From: Amyelois transitella
Lineage: Eukaryota; Arthropoda; Insecta; Lepidoptera; Pyralidae
DNA: 64,000 nt
Assembly: GCF_032362555.1 (NCBI RefSeq)
Contig: NC_083510.1
Span: forward strand, 8,831,501-8,895,500
Direction of reading: 5' to 3'
Under the pieces are notes generated by a model, which saw only the letters and a list, made by a program, of their open reading frames with translations, made no database searches and had not been told where the DNA came from. Each line of letters opens with the position of its first letter. Within the stretch, counting starts at the first letter, position 1. This document shows, piece by piece, positions 10,791-22,359 of this stretch. A program made the translations under genes and the position numbers.

Positions 10791-11032
10791 CGTAACTATA
10801 GCTAGTGTAACTATATTCTCTTTTATACATTTTTCTATTTATATTATTTCCAAATTTATAGCATGTAAAAACTTTATATATTATATTGGTGACAATGTAA
10901 TCTAGCGATAAGAAGAGCGGAGCCTCCTGGCACAAGCCTTTTCGCTTAAAAGGAGGCCCCAGCAATTACTATTATTTGTAATGATTTTGTTACCCAATAA
11001 AATATTTTTATTTTTTATTTATTTTTTCTGGT

Positions 11033-11160
11033 AGGCGATGGCCTAGCAACCTGTCATTAATTGAATCTCTATTCCAATATAAAGCCATACAGCTAAAAGT
11101 GGCCTCTCAGTCTTTTCAAAACTGTTGGCTCTGTCTTCCACGCAAAGGATACAGGATAAA
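11033..11160 (+). repeat. Short interspersed repeat family A, partial copy
   Basis: Contains the family core: GGCGATGGCCTAGCAACCTGT, the run of CTCAGTCTTTTCAAAACTG and TTGGCTCTGTCT. It starts directly after the LINE tail and is 5'-truncated. The same family recurs about fifteen times in the window. Confidence 0.7.
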
Positions 11161-11169
11161 AGATAGGAT

Positions 11170-11215
11170 TTACCCACATTGCGCGGTAGACAGAGCAAAC
11201 AGTCTTGAAAAGAAA
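11170..11215 (-). repeat. Short interspersed repeat family A, 3' fragment, inverted
   Basis: Reverse complement of the family A 3' core (CGCGGTAGACAGAGCAAACA and then GTCTTGAAAAG), placed head to head with the copy at 11033-11160. Confidence 0.6.
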
Positions 11216-11649
11216 AGGCACGTTGAAAACATTTAAAAATCTAAAATATCAACTCGGCATAACTATGCTAGGAGCAACGTATCGCCCCTTAGTGGTGAGT
11301 GGTAAAAAAGTAAATGTCCCCTAAAGAACTCTTACGGAGTCAAGAAAATACATTATTGAAAGCATAAGCTAAATCAGAGCATTCGGCTCTTACAATCAAA
11401 GGTTGGTATTGGCATATGGGTTAGTCTACAAAAATCCATCGCTCCACCAACTTTTCTATATTAAATAGGACAACTTGCGAATAGTGGACAGTTAACTTAT
11501 GTAGCTGACAAGTTCTAACACTACTAAGTAGTATATACTCGCATTTTGTGTTCCAGTAAAGAGATTATTTCAAACTCATACTATATGACTATACCTCCCA
11601 CCTGCTAATCTTTTATCTGGGTAAAGTTTTATTCACAATTCGCAGGTTA

Positions 11650-11760
11650 CCTGGAAGGGATCGCTTTTAGTGATGAGATGGACTTTTGCTGCAATGTTTT
11701 TAAATACATGTGAATTTGCTGCAATTTATTGTGGTGCAATAAAGAGTAATTGTATTGTAT
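11650..11760 (+). repeat. Non-LTR element 3' tail flush against a Sec8 splice site
   Basis: GGAAGGGATCGCTTTTAGTG followed by GGTGCAATAAAGAGT is the same 3' tail seen at 37890-38045 (GGAAGAGATTGCATTAGCGA, then GGTGCAATAAAGAGT). The AATAAA-containing end stops only a few bases from the 5' splice site of the Sec8 exon at 11767-11863. Confidence 0.6.
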
Positions 11761-11766
11761 ACTTAC

Positions 11767-14700
11767 AACTTGTTGCACCGCGCTCCAATAATGTTGTTCT
11801 GTATGCAGACACGAATCAGATATTTTGTAACGTTGTAACGCCGCCCGCCACAGTTGAAGAAGTCTGGAATTATAATCACATTGTAAATCATCTCACTGCG
11901 AATTTAATACCACACACACATGTAATTTTTTTCATATGTACGTAATTAGTATCATTTATATAGTAATAAGTATTTTGACACATTGGTAATGTTAGTCTTT
12001 TGCTGCGTACAGACGTCCATATAAATATGAAATGGTCATCTCTACTTTGCTAGGCAATTAAATTTCCAGGTTTTCAAACAAACAACATAAAACATTACGA
12101 ATTCCAAATATTTGTACGAAATTCACACCTCCTATTTCTCGCGGCACAAGCCCTAAACTCTTCACCCAATGTCGTCACAAGCTTCGCTAGCGGTCGCCCC
12201 GTCTCTGTCACACAATCGCCGTCTTGTATCTCACCGTCCTCTTCGCACTCCACGTCCGCTTCTATGTCGCCTTCGTCTATGATGCGACGGGACACTGATT
12301 CGATTACCTCTAGCAGCTCCGTTTGAATTTGGACTTTGAATTTCTGTAAAAGAATTCAATTATATAGTAACCTAATTCAGCTGGGCCCTATACCCAGGAA
12401 CCCAACGGTTAAAGAGTTTATCTAAGAACAAAAAGGTTCAACATTCAAGAGAATAAATGCAAATTTTAAACCCAGTTGCCAAATGCCTGCCCCGAAATTG
12501 CCAAATGTACGGGAGTACCCATACATTTGGCAATTTCGGGAATTCTCTCTCCCTCAGTCCACCAAGCGTAGGCTAGTCTTCATGCCAAATTGCAACTTTC
12601 TATAGTCACATATAGACAACTGTGAGACCTATCTAATTATAATGACAATTTTTAAAAATAATAATAAAACACATACCGAGACAACATATCGAGACGGTAC
12701 ATTTTATTAGGGATTTTTCCCGAAAATAAAGAATTTTTATAAAAGCTTTGCATCTCACCTCGGTAGCTTCTTTCAGTTGTTCAAGGACACCCAAAGCCTC
12801 CAAAGATATCATGACGGTACTCTCAAATGTTTTGTCTTCTTCAGAAAGTGAAGCCTCGAATTCCGGTGTAATATCTTGTAGATATGCGTCCGTCACCTCT
12901 TCACTTTTTGTTAATTCTGAAACAATTTACAATCATCGGAAAGCTTCAATATAATAATCGATCGATGGAATATGAAATCAAAAATAGAATTGATTTTCTA
13001 AAAAAAAAATATTATCTTTATGGTTACTAATTTATATTAAAAAAAGTGTCTTTCGCTCTGGAACACTATGTGCGTTAATGTTGCTCCTAAGAGGCGTCAA
13101 AATAGCCTCAATTCTCAGGTATAAAACACGATACTACATCCCTTACGCATCGCTCGTATCTCAATTCACAGACAAAAACAAGCTGATATAAACAATATGT
13201 AAGATAAAACATTAATTACACTACGAGATAATACACACCAGCCAGCAATAGAGCGGTGCGACGTCGAGCAGAAAGCCGTCGAGACAGCGGCGCGCGGTCG
13301 TCACGATAAACAGCCTCGCTTAGTCGACGAACTATTACTTCGACTAACTCGCATTTCTTGCCCTGAAATAGAAAACACAGTCTTTTGCTTGTGATCCCAG
13401 TTGCACCCTTTACTACTTGATTGATGGTCCGCGCTCCGCTAATGGAAAACAGTTCCGATAGACAAATTTATTGTCATTATAAATCAAACAAAATCTGTAC
13501 ATAGATTAGAAAATTGAAAGTAATGTAATATAAAAAGTAGTGTAAATTGTAGAAACTGATCAAATCTGCTTCAAAGTCAAAATCATTTTACTTTTCAATC
13601 ACTTCACATCTAAGCGAATAAACTCATCCAGAGTGGTTGGCCAAGATTGAATTGATATTCCGCTTGTCCAAATGATTTTTAAACAACATTAAATTACCTC
13701 CAAATGTTGCCGTGTAGTCTTAAGAGCGTCTACATGTGACAGGGTAGTGTCGGCAGTAGCAAGGGCCTCTCTCAAAGTATGAGCTGCGGCCAAAACACGG
13801 CCTGATGAGATGAGCTCGCGGGTTTCTCGCTCGGAAACCACGACTCGTTCACTGTAACAAAACACTAGTGTTTTACAGTTGCTAATAATTAGTCTTGGAA
13901 AAGACTCCACAGTCAAGTTAGTGGTTGCAAAGACATGTTAAGGTGGGGCTGTAGCATGGATATGGCTTGCTTTTTTGGTGTCGTGTCGTGTGATGATAGA
14001 CCTACTGGTGGGCTCTTCATGTCGCAAGAACTATATAATATCTCAATAGTGTTGTGCTGTGTGGTTCCCGGCACCAATACAAAAAAGAATAGGACCATTC
14101 CATCTCTTTCCAATGGATGTCGTAAAAGCGGGTAAGGGATGGGCTTACAAACTTGTGATTCTTTTTTTAGGTGATGGGCTAGCAACCTATCACTGTTTGG
14201 ATCTCAATTCTATCATTGAGCCAAATAGCTGAACGTGCCCAATTAGTCTTTTCAAGACTGTTGACCCTGTCTACCCCACAAGGGATATAGGCGTGACCAA
14301 CCAGTACTTACCTTACTACCTACCAGTAAAATAGCTTGACTTGAACTGTATGTAAATATTAAAATTGTACATGAACTGTACTCAAATTTCAGAACTTGCA
14401 AATACTGTTCTTCAAAACTGAAAATAAATGGAACAGTATGCATATGACAAAAGTTTTTTTTCTTGTGTCTATTGTGAACCAGTGCCATGGATCAGTGGCC
14501 GCCCATAACATTTCAGTTTTACTGTTAAATTGTATTCTCCACTTACATATCTGTCAACATTTGTAGTGCATAATGATGCGTTCTAGCATCAGCCCAAAGA
14601 CGGCGAAGGTCATCCCTTCTCAGCCGTAGTAGACCGCGGCACGCGGCTAAACGTGCGACTGCAGCATCGCAATGTTGGCCCCACACTGTCAAAGCAGCAC

Positions 14701-16067
14701 CAACACTGCTGAATTTCTGGAGACAAAGTTATTCACATTAGTTTTAATCTGATGCTCTTAATGAGGGAAAACTTCATGAGAGAACCTGCACATTAAGGCA
14801 ACTGGATGTGTCACCATATGATAGGTCAGACAGGAGTCACTTTGTGTAATAACCTGACTCACCCAATCTAGGATCTATCATCAAGGGCTTACCCCAGGCT
14901 TCTCTCCAGAGTAGTGACAATGCAACCAGGACTATAGCCAGGAAGAAGAAGATAATGGAAGCCCTCTAGGGCAAAGGTCAGGTCAAAAGTGGGTACTCTG
15001 GGTACTTCATGCAGAGAATGATTAATGTGTATTCCATCTAACATTCCCCATCTAAATTTAGACATTATTTCATTTCTTTCTCTTGTCCACACTCGGTTCT
15101 GTTATATTATTGCAAAGTTCATAACTAAAAATAACCTAAAACTATAGTTCCCATTACAAATTTATTTATTTTTTTTAACTTCCGAAATCTCCCTATTAAG
15201 TATGTCCCTTGTTTTGCATAACTTTTATACCTTACACACTCACTACACATTTTTTTTTTTTTTTTTTTTTTTGACAAATTACACTGATTGAGTTAGCCTC
15301 GAAGTAAGTTCTAAACTTGTGTTAAGAGATACTAACTCAACGATACTATATTTTATAATAAATACTTATATAGATAAACATCCAAGACCCAAGACAATCA
15401 GAAAAAGTTCTTTTCTCATCATGCCCTGACCGGGATTCGAACCCGGGACCTCCGGTGTCACAGACAAGCGTAGTACCGCTGAGCCACAGAGGCCGTCTAT
15501 AATCTAACATTATAGGCCGTCTATAAACTAACATTATAATCATTAACTTGTCTTCTCTTTTACTAACAATACCTACTTGTTGTGTTTGTCTTTTTGTGTT
15601 TGTACATTTGTTAACCTTCTCCTTTCAGATTGTATACCATCCATTTTTTTAACTTCGTGTCTCTTCAAACCATGACATTGGCAGAATCACCGAAAGTCCG
15701 GTGGAAGCCATAATATAGAAAAGAAAAAAAAAAGAAAGAAGTGAAAGAAGTATCAGGAATCAAGGGTAACAGTACAAACCAGTTCCCGAATGTAGGAAAT
15801 AAAATATCCAAAGGAACATTTTTTTGTGTGGTGCTGCACTACCTAAATTTCTTCAGCTTCAAATATACAAACTAACATGTTACAATATAAAAAAAAAATA
15901 CTTACCTGCATGACCTCCATAATTTCCTGTGCATGAGTAGCAACCAACTCATCCAATCGAGCATCACTTTTCTTGTATTCTTTCTCAAGTTTAGCTCTTT
16001 CTTTCTCCCTCTGCTCATTTGTTTCACTGGCCGATAGTGTTCGAATCACTGACATAAGCAGCCCACT
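11767..16067 (-). CDS. Sec8: Exocyst complex component 4 (Sec8), seven internal exons, gene incomplete
   Basis: Sec8 is a subunit of the exocyst, the octameric complex that tethers secretory vesicles to the plasma membrane. Exons in transcription order: 16067-15906, 14716-14547, 13851-13698, 13362-13239, 12916-12759, 12343-12129, 11863-11767, together 1080 nt or 360 codons. All junctions are GT-AG with matching phases. The first listed exon encodes SGLLMSVIRTL and ETNEQREKERAKLEKEYKKS, the hallmark N-terminal region of Sec8. Next come RRDDLRRLWADA, which corresponds to the conserved CKRDELRKLW block, and VDALKTTRQHLE. The last visible exon carries YWSAVQQ, matching the family's DVW..VQ block. 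The short first coding exon, expected upstream of 16067, was not found, and about 600 C-terminal residues must lie left of the window. The last exon (97 nt) is the least certain. Confidence 0.85.
12491..12540. repeat. Perfect short inverted repeat in a Sec8 intron
   Basis: Two 19-base arms (12491-12509 and 12522-12540) are exact reverse complements around a 12-base spacer that can extend the stem (GGG against CCC). It lies between two Sec8 exons. No coding role is seen. Confidence 0.85.
14055..14300 (+). repeat. Short interspersed repeat family A, near full length
   Basis: Runs from the head GTGTGGTTCCCGGCACCAA through TGGATGTCGTAAAAG and TAGCAACCTATCACTG to the 3' core GTTGACCCTGTCTACC and GGGATATAGGCGTGA. 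Lies in a Sec8 intron, antisense to the gene. Confidence 0.8.
14770..14960 (+). repeat. SINE family B, 5'-truncated copy
   Basis: Aligns by eye with 42230-42420: GGCAACTGGATGTGT here against GGCAACTGTATGTGT there, then CCTGACTCACC against CCTGACTTACC, both ending GGAAGAAGAAG-like. The tRNA-like head seen at 42085-42170 is missing here. Confidence 0.55.
15250..15497 (-). repeat. tRNA-derived SINE family C, full-length, minus strand
   Basis: Read on the minus strand: a tRNA-like head with an RNA polymerase III B box (GGGTTCGAATCCC), a body containing GAAAAGAACTTTTTCTGATT, and a poly(A) tail (T run at 15250-15272). A second copy lies at 49037-49285. The head is not a functional tRNA gene: there is no proper cloverleaf or anticodon arm. 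A 27-bp tandem duplication (GGCCGTCTATAA...) directly adjoins its head. Confidence 0.85.
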
Positions 16068-17216
16068 CTAAACAATAAATAATTATGGAATAGTTTGTTG
16101 CATAAATATAATAAGTAAACATCAAAGTCAGTAAAACAACAATAAAAGGTGGGCTTATCCCATTTGTGATTTGTTACCAGATGATCAAATTATTCAAATA
16201 ACTCATCCTCCTAGCTATTGTTACAAGAACGATCCTGAGATAGCACCAAGTATCTATCTATGACACCCTACACAAAAGTGTCTGTCTATATTAAGTATCC
16301 TGTTTAACAGAAAACCCTAAAGAAATAACCCATGGTCATTGTAATATTTTTATAGGTGAAAATGCTTAATCTTTATTTGTCTATTATGTTCTTAGTAATA
16401 CTTAACGAAAAAATAACTAGTCAAATAAAATTGTCAATAAATTATCAAAAGATTACCGTTTCTTTTCCTTGCTTTACACCTCTGGGAGGTTTTGTTGGGG
16501 GCGGAGATGACATATTCCTCAAATTCAATTTTAGTTTTTCTTTCGCAATGTTTTTTCACACTCCTCTTGTTATTTTTAGTCACTTTTCAATGTATTGTAA
16601 TCTTGTAATGTACAATAATTACCTATCAATCTACAATACAAAACAAAACTATTTACTGAGGAGTGTTCCCAACTCTCAAAAATATTTACTTACACTGAAA
16701 ATCAGCGCTTTGTGTAATGTAACCTCATCATACATAATGCATATGCTGAGTAGAAACCCTTTTGGTCGCATCATGTATTTTTTTTATTTCTCTATTTATG
16801 AACAATGTAATGTTATATCTTGCACCAAATACACAATAGCTCTCTGATTCAATTTCATTCATTAAAAGTAAAAGCCCTCGATGTCCCACTACCTACCTAC
16901 TAGCTGGGCAATAAGACTCTTCTAAACGAAGATTCTTCAGTGCCAAAATTCTAAGAACTTGTATAATATTTTTGCTCTAATTAAAAAGAAATATCCATAT
17001 AAAATATGAAGGAAAAATATTTATTTTTTTAATGCTTTTTGCTTATAATGTATTAAATATATAAAAATATCAATGATAATATTATTTCATCAGCCGATTT
17101 TTTGAAATCAGATATAAATTTATTTAAATGTATGTAATTATTAAATTATGTACAATTTCGTCCGGCGATGATTTAAACGTCATTTTTTAATAATGACATT
17201 TATTTTATATCTAGGT

Positions 17217-19957
17217 TAGGGTGTCCCAGGCTATAAGGGCGATTTTTTTTTTTGGGAATTTGGGTACGCATACCATCTATTTTTTTTCGATTTGACCCAT
17301 AAGTCTTAAATATGAAGTATTATTGCAATCTGATAATAGTAACCCGTGCCGACTTAGCTTCAAAGTTTGAATCTGAAAGCTAGTATGGAGAAATAGGGAA
17401 GATAAGGGAGATTTAAGAACTTAATTTCAATCCAATAAATAAAACATAGTAACATCAGTAAATAGTAATAAGGGCTTTATTTTTCATATTTCCTTTTCAG
17501 AGTTTGCTTTTTACAGTCTGGATATACTCGTATCTGCCTGTGTTCTTGTACGCAACGTAATAAAAATTGTTTCTGTTCCTCTTCGACAGTGATCAAGCCA
17601 TGAAAGTCTTGCATCAACTTGACTGCTCTTTCGGCGGTATCGTTTACTGCTCTTAAATTCTGTACCTTCATTTTAGCTTGTTGAAATGAAGCATTATTTG
17701 ACCACAAAGAAGGAGACTCGTTGAGAAAGCTGTCGTCAAGTTTCAGCCGAGTGAACAAAGATTTGCTTTTGGCGGAAACGAAGTCTTCGAGTTTTTTTTC
17801 ATAGAGTGGGCCACAGAGTTCTTCTTTTGATGGCATGTACCGTTTCCCAAGAGCTGATGGAATCGTTTTGGACAAGTTAGTAACCTAGATTAGTCTCTTG
17901 GTCTACACTATCATCAAAGAGAGACAAGATAGACACCTCGTCGGTCAAATACCACAAGTGCTGACAGAACTTCTGTAAAGCTGCCTTTGAGATACTTTTG
18001 TCAATTGCCTCGTAAGCCTTCATGGCTTTTAAAACGCAGGTCCTGGTAAGGAGCATTCACTGCCAAAATACATTGCAGCCAGGGTTTGACGTAAGATGTG
18101 ACGATGAAAAGGCAGACGTCAAGGAGGGCTTCTTTTTCCTTCTTTGCGATTCTGAATTGCGTGCTTAGAAATGATATTTTTAGAGAGTAAATAACTCTTG
18201 CCATCCACCTAGCTTGGTGCATGGCGCTGGAGGCCGTATCTTAAATTTATCTGTATTACCGCCAAGAAACTTTATTGAAAGCTCTATTAATTTGCGATAG
18301 TCGTCTCTAACAATATCTTTAGTAAACTCACTCCGGTAAAACTCTAGCAGTTCATTAATATTTGCATCACTCAGACAAGAAAGCTTTTCTTTATGACTCC
18401 TTATTTTCTCAGAGTTTATGTTTTTCCAGTTTTCTTGAAATTTTTTGGACAATTGGATGTCAGGGCTCGTCGTAATTTGGTTAATTTTAGTTTCGAATAC
18501 GCCTTCGTACTAATTCGTATACATGATGGCGACATGCAAATATAAGCATTTCCCTGTCTTATTTCTGTTCCAGGAGCATACAGGCGCCATTAATGCGACC
18601 TGTGTTTGAAGCAGTAGTATCACAGCACAGCATCTGCACTTTGTCTTCAAGATTCCAGTCTAAAAGAGCATTCCAAACAGCTTCTGACTGTTCACGACCT
18701 GAAGAGTTGTCTTATTTAGGTACAGCAAGTAGTTGTTCTTTATCATCATATGTAATAATTATCGGAAGACGTTCTTCTTTACATTTGCGTGAATCTAAAA
18801 CGGGCAATAGCTTCCCATCCCAGTGGACGGTTACAGTATCTGGTACCTTGTTCTGGAAATCAACTTTAATTGCTTCTGCGCGCTCTGTTCGCTTTTCCGT
18901 AAGAACTGTTTGAATTATTGACTTACTTATTAGAAATTCGTCAATGTTATGTCCAAGAGCTTCAATTGTTGCTTGTATTATATAAACAGAATTCCTCATA
19001 CTTATCTGACACCGATCTAATGCAGCAACCAATTTTGGAGTGATGAAAATTTTCCTTTCAGAAATATAAGACTCGGGTCGTGTGCTCTCAACGGATATAG
19101 GAATTATTTCTTGTGTTACTTTTTTTTTCAGAATCAGATGATGAATCTTCTTGAGGAACATGAGATGAAGTTGAAGGCAACAGAGTTGAAAAGTGTTTAG
19201 CACGCCGTTTTTGCTCTTCAAAGCTCATAACTCGCGCCTTTTCTTCTTTTTCGGCCAGTTTTTTGTCTACTCCAGCTAAGTGACCAGGCCGACCTGGCTC
19301 TCTCTGTCGCTGTAAGAAGATCCTATCTTCGTCAATCTTTATTAATTGAAGCGCATCGGCATGTGCAATATCAAATAAGTTGTCTAAGTTCGTAACAAAA
19401 TCTTGTCGACGCAGCTGAAACACATTTTGCGTCTTTTTAGATTTTTTTTGTAAATCCCTCCAAACTTGGTATAAATTAACTAATTTCTTAACGAAAAGGA
19501 AAAGATTTAGTTGGAATACGTGCCTTTTCCCAATAAATAATGCACTCACGAATAGCTAGATTTGCACTTTCATTTACACTTAAATTCACTTCACGAATAT
19601 TGTAGAATAGAACTGCGAGTATTTGTCCATTTGAGGGAAGTTTTGAACCAGTAATTTGATGTTTTACGTTCCCTATTAAGAAAATATCCTTTTTTGAACT
19701 GCGTAACTCCATCGACATCTTGATTGAAAGAAAACAATGCGTTCACTCATAAAACAAACAAGTAATCACATGAATGTCGGTACGCTCGCTGCCGCGCGCC
19801 TAGTAAACAAGTACCCACATTTCCCGATGTAAGTCGGCACGGGTTGCCGTGGTTCTAAGTAGATGAAATTTTATATACGATAGTTTTGACATCATTCGAA
19901 CAAAATTAGAGGGTATGCGTTATAAAAAAACAACTTTGATTTTTTTGGGACACCCTA
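17217..19957 (-). mobile_element. Decayed hAT-type DNA transposon
   Basis: 2741 bp with 12-bp terminal inverted repeats (TAGGGTGTCCCA at 17217, its reverse complement ending at 19957), flanked by a perfect 8-bp duplication ATCTAGGT (17209-17216 and 19958-19965). The 8-bp duplication with central TCTAG and a TAGGG terminus are hAT hallmarks. It lies upstream of the first Sec8 exon found here, most likely in the first intron of Sec8. The transposase relic inside is described separately. Confidence 0.85.
17477..19718 (-). pseudogene. hAT-like transposase relic
   Basis: Readable in pieces on the minus strand: an N-terminal lysine-rich region, REPGRPGHLAGVDKKLAEKE, VTVHWDGKLLPVLDSRKCKE, the block CCDTTASNTGRINGACMLLE (a D-T-T..N-T-G pattern like the catalytic region of hAT enzymes), HQARWMARVIYSLKI, and the C-terminal NDTAERAVKLMQDFHGL ending at 17477. 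At least two in-frame stops (near 18711 and just after the LLE block) and several frameshifts break it. This protein type occurs in many arthropod genomes as an uncharacterised transposase-like family. The hAT label rests mainly on the element ends. It cannot be active. Confidence 0.7.
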
Positions 19958-20689
19958 ATCTAGGTATATCATATTTTCAGTGAACACTGTAATAAATTAC
20001 CTCCAAACCATTATTTCTAAGGTATATACATAGGTACTCTACATTCCAAACAAACAAGAGAGAGAGATTGATACTAAAATGACACAACTAACACTGGCAT
20101 ATAACTATAGTGTACAAGGAAGAATAAATTTATCACTCGATGACATATTTATTGCTTTCAATATATTGGTGATGCTATAATTAAAAAAAAAAACTAGACA
20201 CGTAAAAATCCCCCAATAAATCAATCCCCAAAAAAATATTCCTATTTGCTTTCCCCCAAAATTTGCGGGGTAATCCCTGAGTTGGTAATGCTCTGAGGAA
20301 GTCACTAATAGGGATGCCAACCCAGTGCTCTCGTCGCAAAAATGCGCTTTTTTGGTTACATCAGCGACCACAATATGGTGCTTTTGTACACGATCATCAC
20401 GTTTCAAGATTTCAGGTAACTAAAAATCGAATACATGACCAAAAATAATGATCAATGATGAATTTATATAAAAAGACATTAATAACTTTTGTAAAAAAAG
20501 AAAATCGCCTCTGTGTCCTTGTTTTGTAAGGCGGTAAAAAATATAAAACGGTACAGGACAAAGACTTAGTAGGATCTCTTCAATCCAACCTAAAATTTAG
20601 AGAATTAAACTGAAAAATAAAACTCAAATTGAGACTTGCTAAAAATGTCACATGTGTAGTAATATTATGAAGTGTGTGGATCTAAATCA

Positions 20690-21660
20690 AATCAAATATA
20701 TTTATTGTGCAACACAGGTTAAAAGGCTGTTACATATTTAATATGTAACTGTACTGTACTGTGTTCCATTAGGACAGCTCACAGTGATGATCACAAAACA
20801 ATCACTGTGAGCTGTCCTAATGGACGTACAATATCTTATTAAAATTAAATTTCAATGTCATATTCATTCATATGTCAACATACAAGCAATTAAATTAATG
20901 AGTAAGAATGAAATTAAGATTAAATAAAAAATTAAAAAAGCCTTATTTGTTGTCAATTAAAAATAATTATATAATTCTTGAGTCATGCATATTAATAATA
21001 ATTAAATTATAATAATATCATTACATTTTTGCCCATCATAGCAGTTTTATGTCCACCTGTAATCAGTTTTTGTTGTTGTACTGTGTTCTTACGTCATTTG
21101 TCCTCTTTCTTGTTTTCGTAAATTTCGGAAATAAATGGGGATTGGATTTCACAAATAAACATAATTCCAATATATACACAAGGGAATGTTAATACTCTTA
21201 GCGATTTAAATTTAGGCACACAGCTATCTCTAGACCGTAGATTAGTAGATTACACATTGATCTAATACATCTTTTCTGGGCTCTAAAAACCTTGATACTA
21301 TCCTGTGAGTTACCCCAAAATATTACAACGTAGCTCAAATGAGGCGTACAAGACCGTGATAAGCCACCAAAGCAACTTTTAGCTTAACCTTTTTCGAAAC
21401 CCAAAACAATGCATACGCTGATCTACTTAATTAAGTACAAACTTGCTCTATATGAGAAGTCCATGTTAATTTACTATTAATTAAGATACCTAGAAATTTT
21501 GTAGAATGCACTTCTTCTATTTTTTCATTATTATTATTTATGTTTAGTTTTGGATCTAGTCCTATATTTGATCTAAGCAAACGCAACTTCAATTTCGACA
21601 GTTGGTAACTAATGGTACGTCCCAATACCACTCCAAGGATGGCGTAGGTCAAACAAAAAA
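20690..21660 (-). mobile_element. Jockey-like LINE fragment, 3' end of reverse transcriptase gene
   Basis: Minus strand: KFLGILINSKLTWTSHIEQVC (21431-21652) is the post-catalytic block of Jockey-type reverse transcriptases, followed downstream by SYVVIFWGN and FRAQKRCIRSMC (about 21250-21350). It then trails into AT-rich sequence with an AATATATTTATT-type end near 20690. Frameshifted and dead. Confidence 0.75.
20766..20823. repeat. Perfect 23-bp inverted repeat with 12-base loop
   Basis: Arms 20766-20788 and 20801-20823 are exact reverse complements (start CCATTAGGACAGCTCACAG). It sits inside the 3' part of the LINE fragment. It could be a snap-back duplication or a small RNA hairpin; nothing in the context decides. 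Confidence 0.85.
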
Positions 21661-21883
21661 TTGTGGCTCAAGCTCAACTCATGTCAAAATGCAATCTTAG
21701 TGCTACCAACTCAGCGTTTTACAGCGCTAACTTTATTTTGCGATTTTTTTGGCACATTAGTGTCCAAAGTTCAGAGCTTAGCGCTTAGTGTTCATTAAAA
21801 CTAATCAAGAACTTCTTTAAACTATATATGTAAAAGAGAGTTTTTCATTTTCATCAAATTTTACTTAAATTATTATGTCTGTT

Positions 21884-22075
21884 GAAGAAAACAGAATGGA
21901 TGTAATTTTTTTTATTCGTAAAAAATTTCAATCTTTAGGTGAGCACATGTTTTTTCCTGGTTGGCAAAAACTAAAAGATAGAAATAGATTATTACATGCG
22001 CTTTTCGTGGCAAGTGGAAAGAGGTAGTCTCTGCCTATCCCTCCGGGAAAGAGGCGTGATTTTATGTATGTATGC
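21884..22075 (+). other. Small open frame joined to an RTE LINE 3' end
   Basis: An ATG at 21875-21890 opens a frame of about 48 codons (contains RMDVIFFIRKKFQSLGEHMF) that I do not recognise. From about 22005 the sequence is the C-terminus and 3' tail of the RTE LINE also seen at 53266: GKWKEVVSAYPSGKEA, stop, then GGCGTGATTTTATGTATG. The upstream part may be a chance frame. Confidence 0.4.
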
Positions 22076-22359
22076 GCTTTTTTTACATTGAATTAGCGTT
22101 TTCCTGTCAGAGATAGTTCAAGCACTGATCGCGTATGTATTCTCAATTCAAGTCATTGAGTTGAGGTACTTGCATAAAATGCATTAAATATTTAACTATT
22201 TCTTTTCGCCGTTTACCGTCACAGACATAAAGAAATTGGCGGTTTATTATCATTAGTTTGTTGTTAAGTTATATTAAGTTTTGTTTAAAACATGTGAAGT
22301 GAATGTACGTTTGTGTAAATTCCAACTTTATTTCATAGGTTCTGGAATCGATTTTGTTC

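Larger units (their letters stand above)
1..10999 (+). mobile_element. Non-LTR retrotransposon (LINE) with ORF1 and ORF2, split by a BEL/Pao insertion
   Basis: A LINE of the Jockey/CR1-like group whose 5' end lies before the window. In order: the C-terminal part of ORF1 (FP-type domain), a 600-bp open stretch, ORF2 with apurinic-type endonuclease, then reverse transcriptase, and a short 3' UTR. The 3' UTR holds a GC-rich stem (GGAGCCTCCT near 10919 against AGGAGGCCCC near 10950) and an AATAAA-containing AT-rich tail near 10996. ORF2 is interrupted at 2027/8692 by a BEL/Pao element; if the insert and one copy of the duplicated CACAG are discounted, the two pieces total 2958 nt, exactly 986 codons in one frame. 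The LINE was therefore probably intact when hit. The clade is inferred from domain order, not from a phylogeny. Confidence 0.88.

Noticed and set aside
11670..11945. 91-codon plus-strand reading frame
   Set aside because: Overlaps a LINE tail and, on the other strand, an exon of Sec8 with proper splice sites and family motifs.
16356..16847. 163-codon plus-strand reading frame
   Set aside because: AT-rich sequence in a Sec8 intron region with no motif; no start context or splice support.
20105..20407. 100-codon minus-strand frame, tested as the missing first Sec8 exon
   Set aside because: Does not end at a donor in the right phase and has no resemblance to the Sec8 N-terminus.
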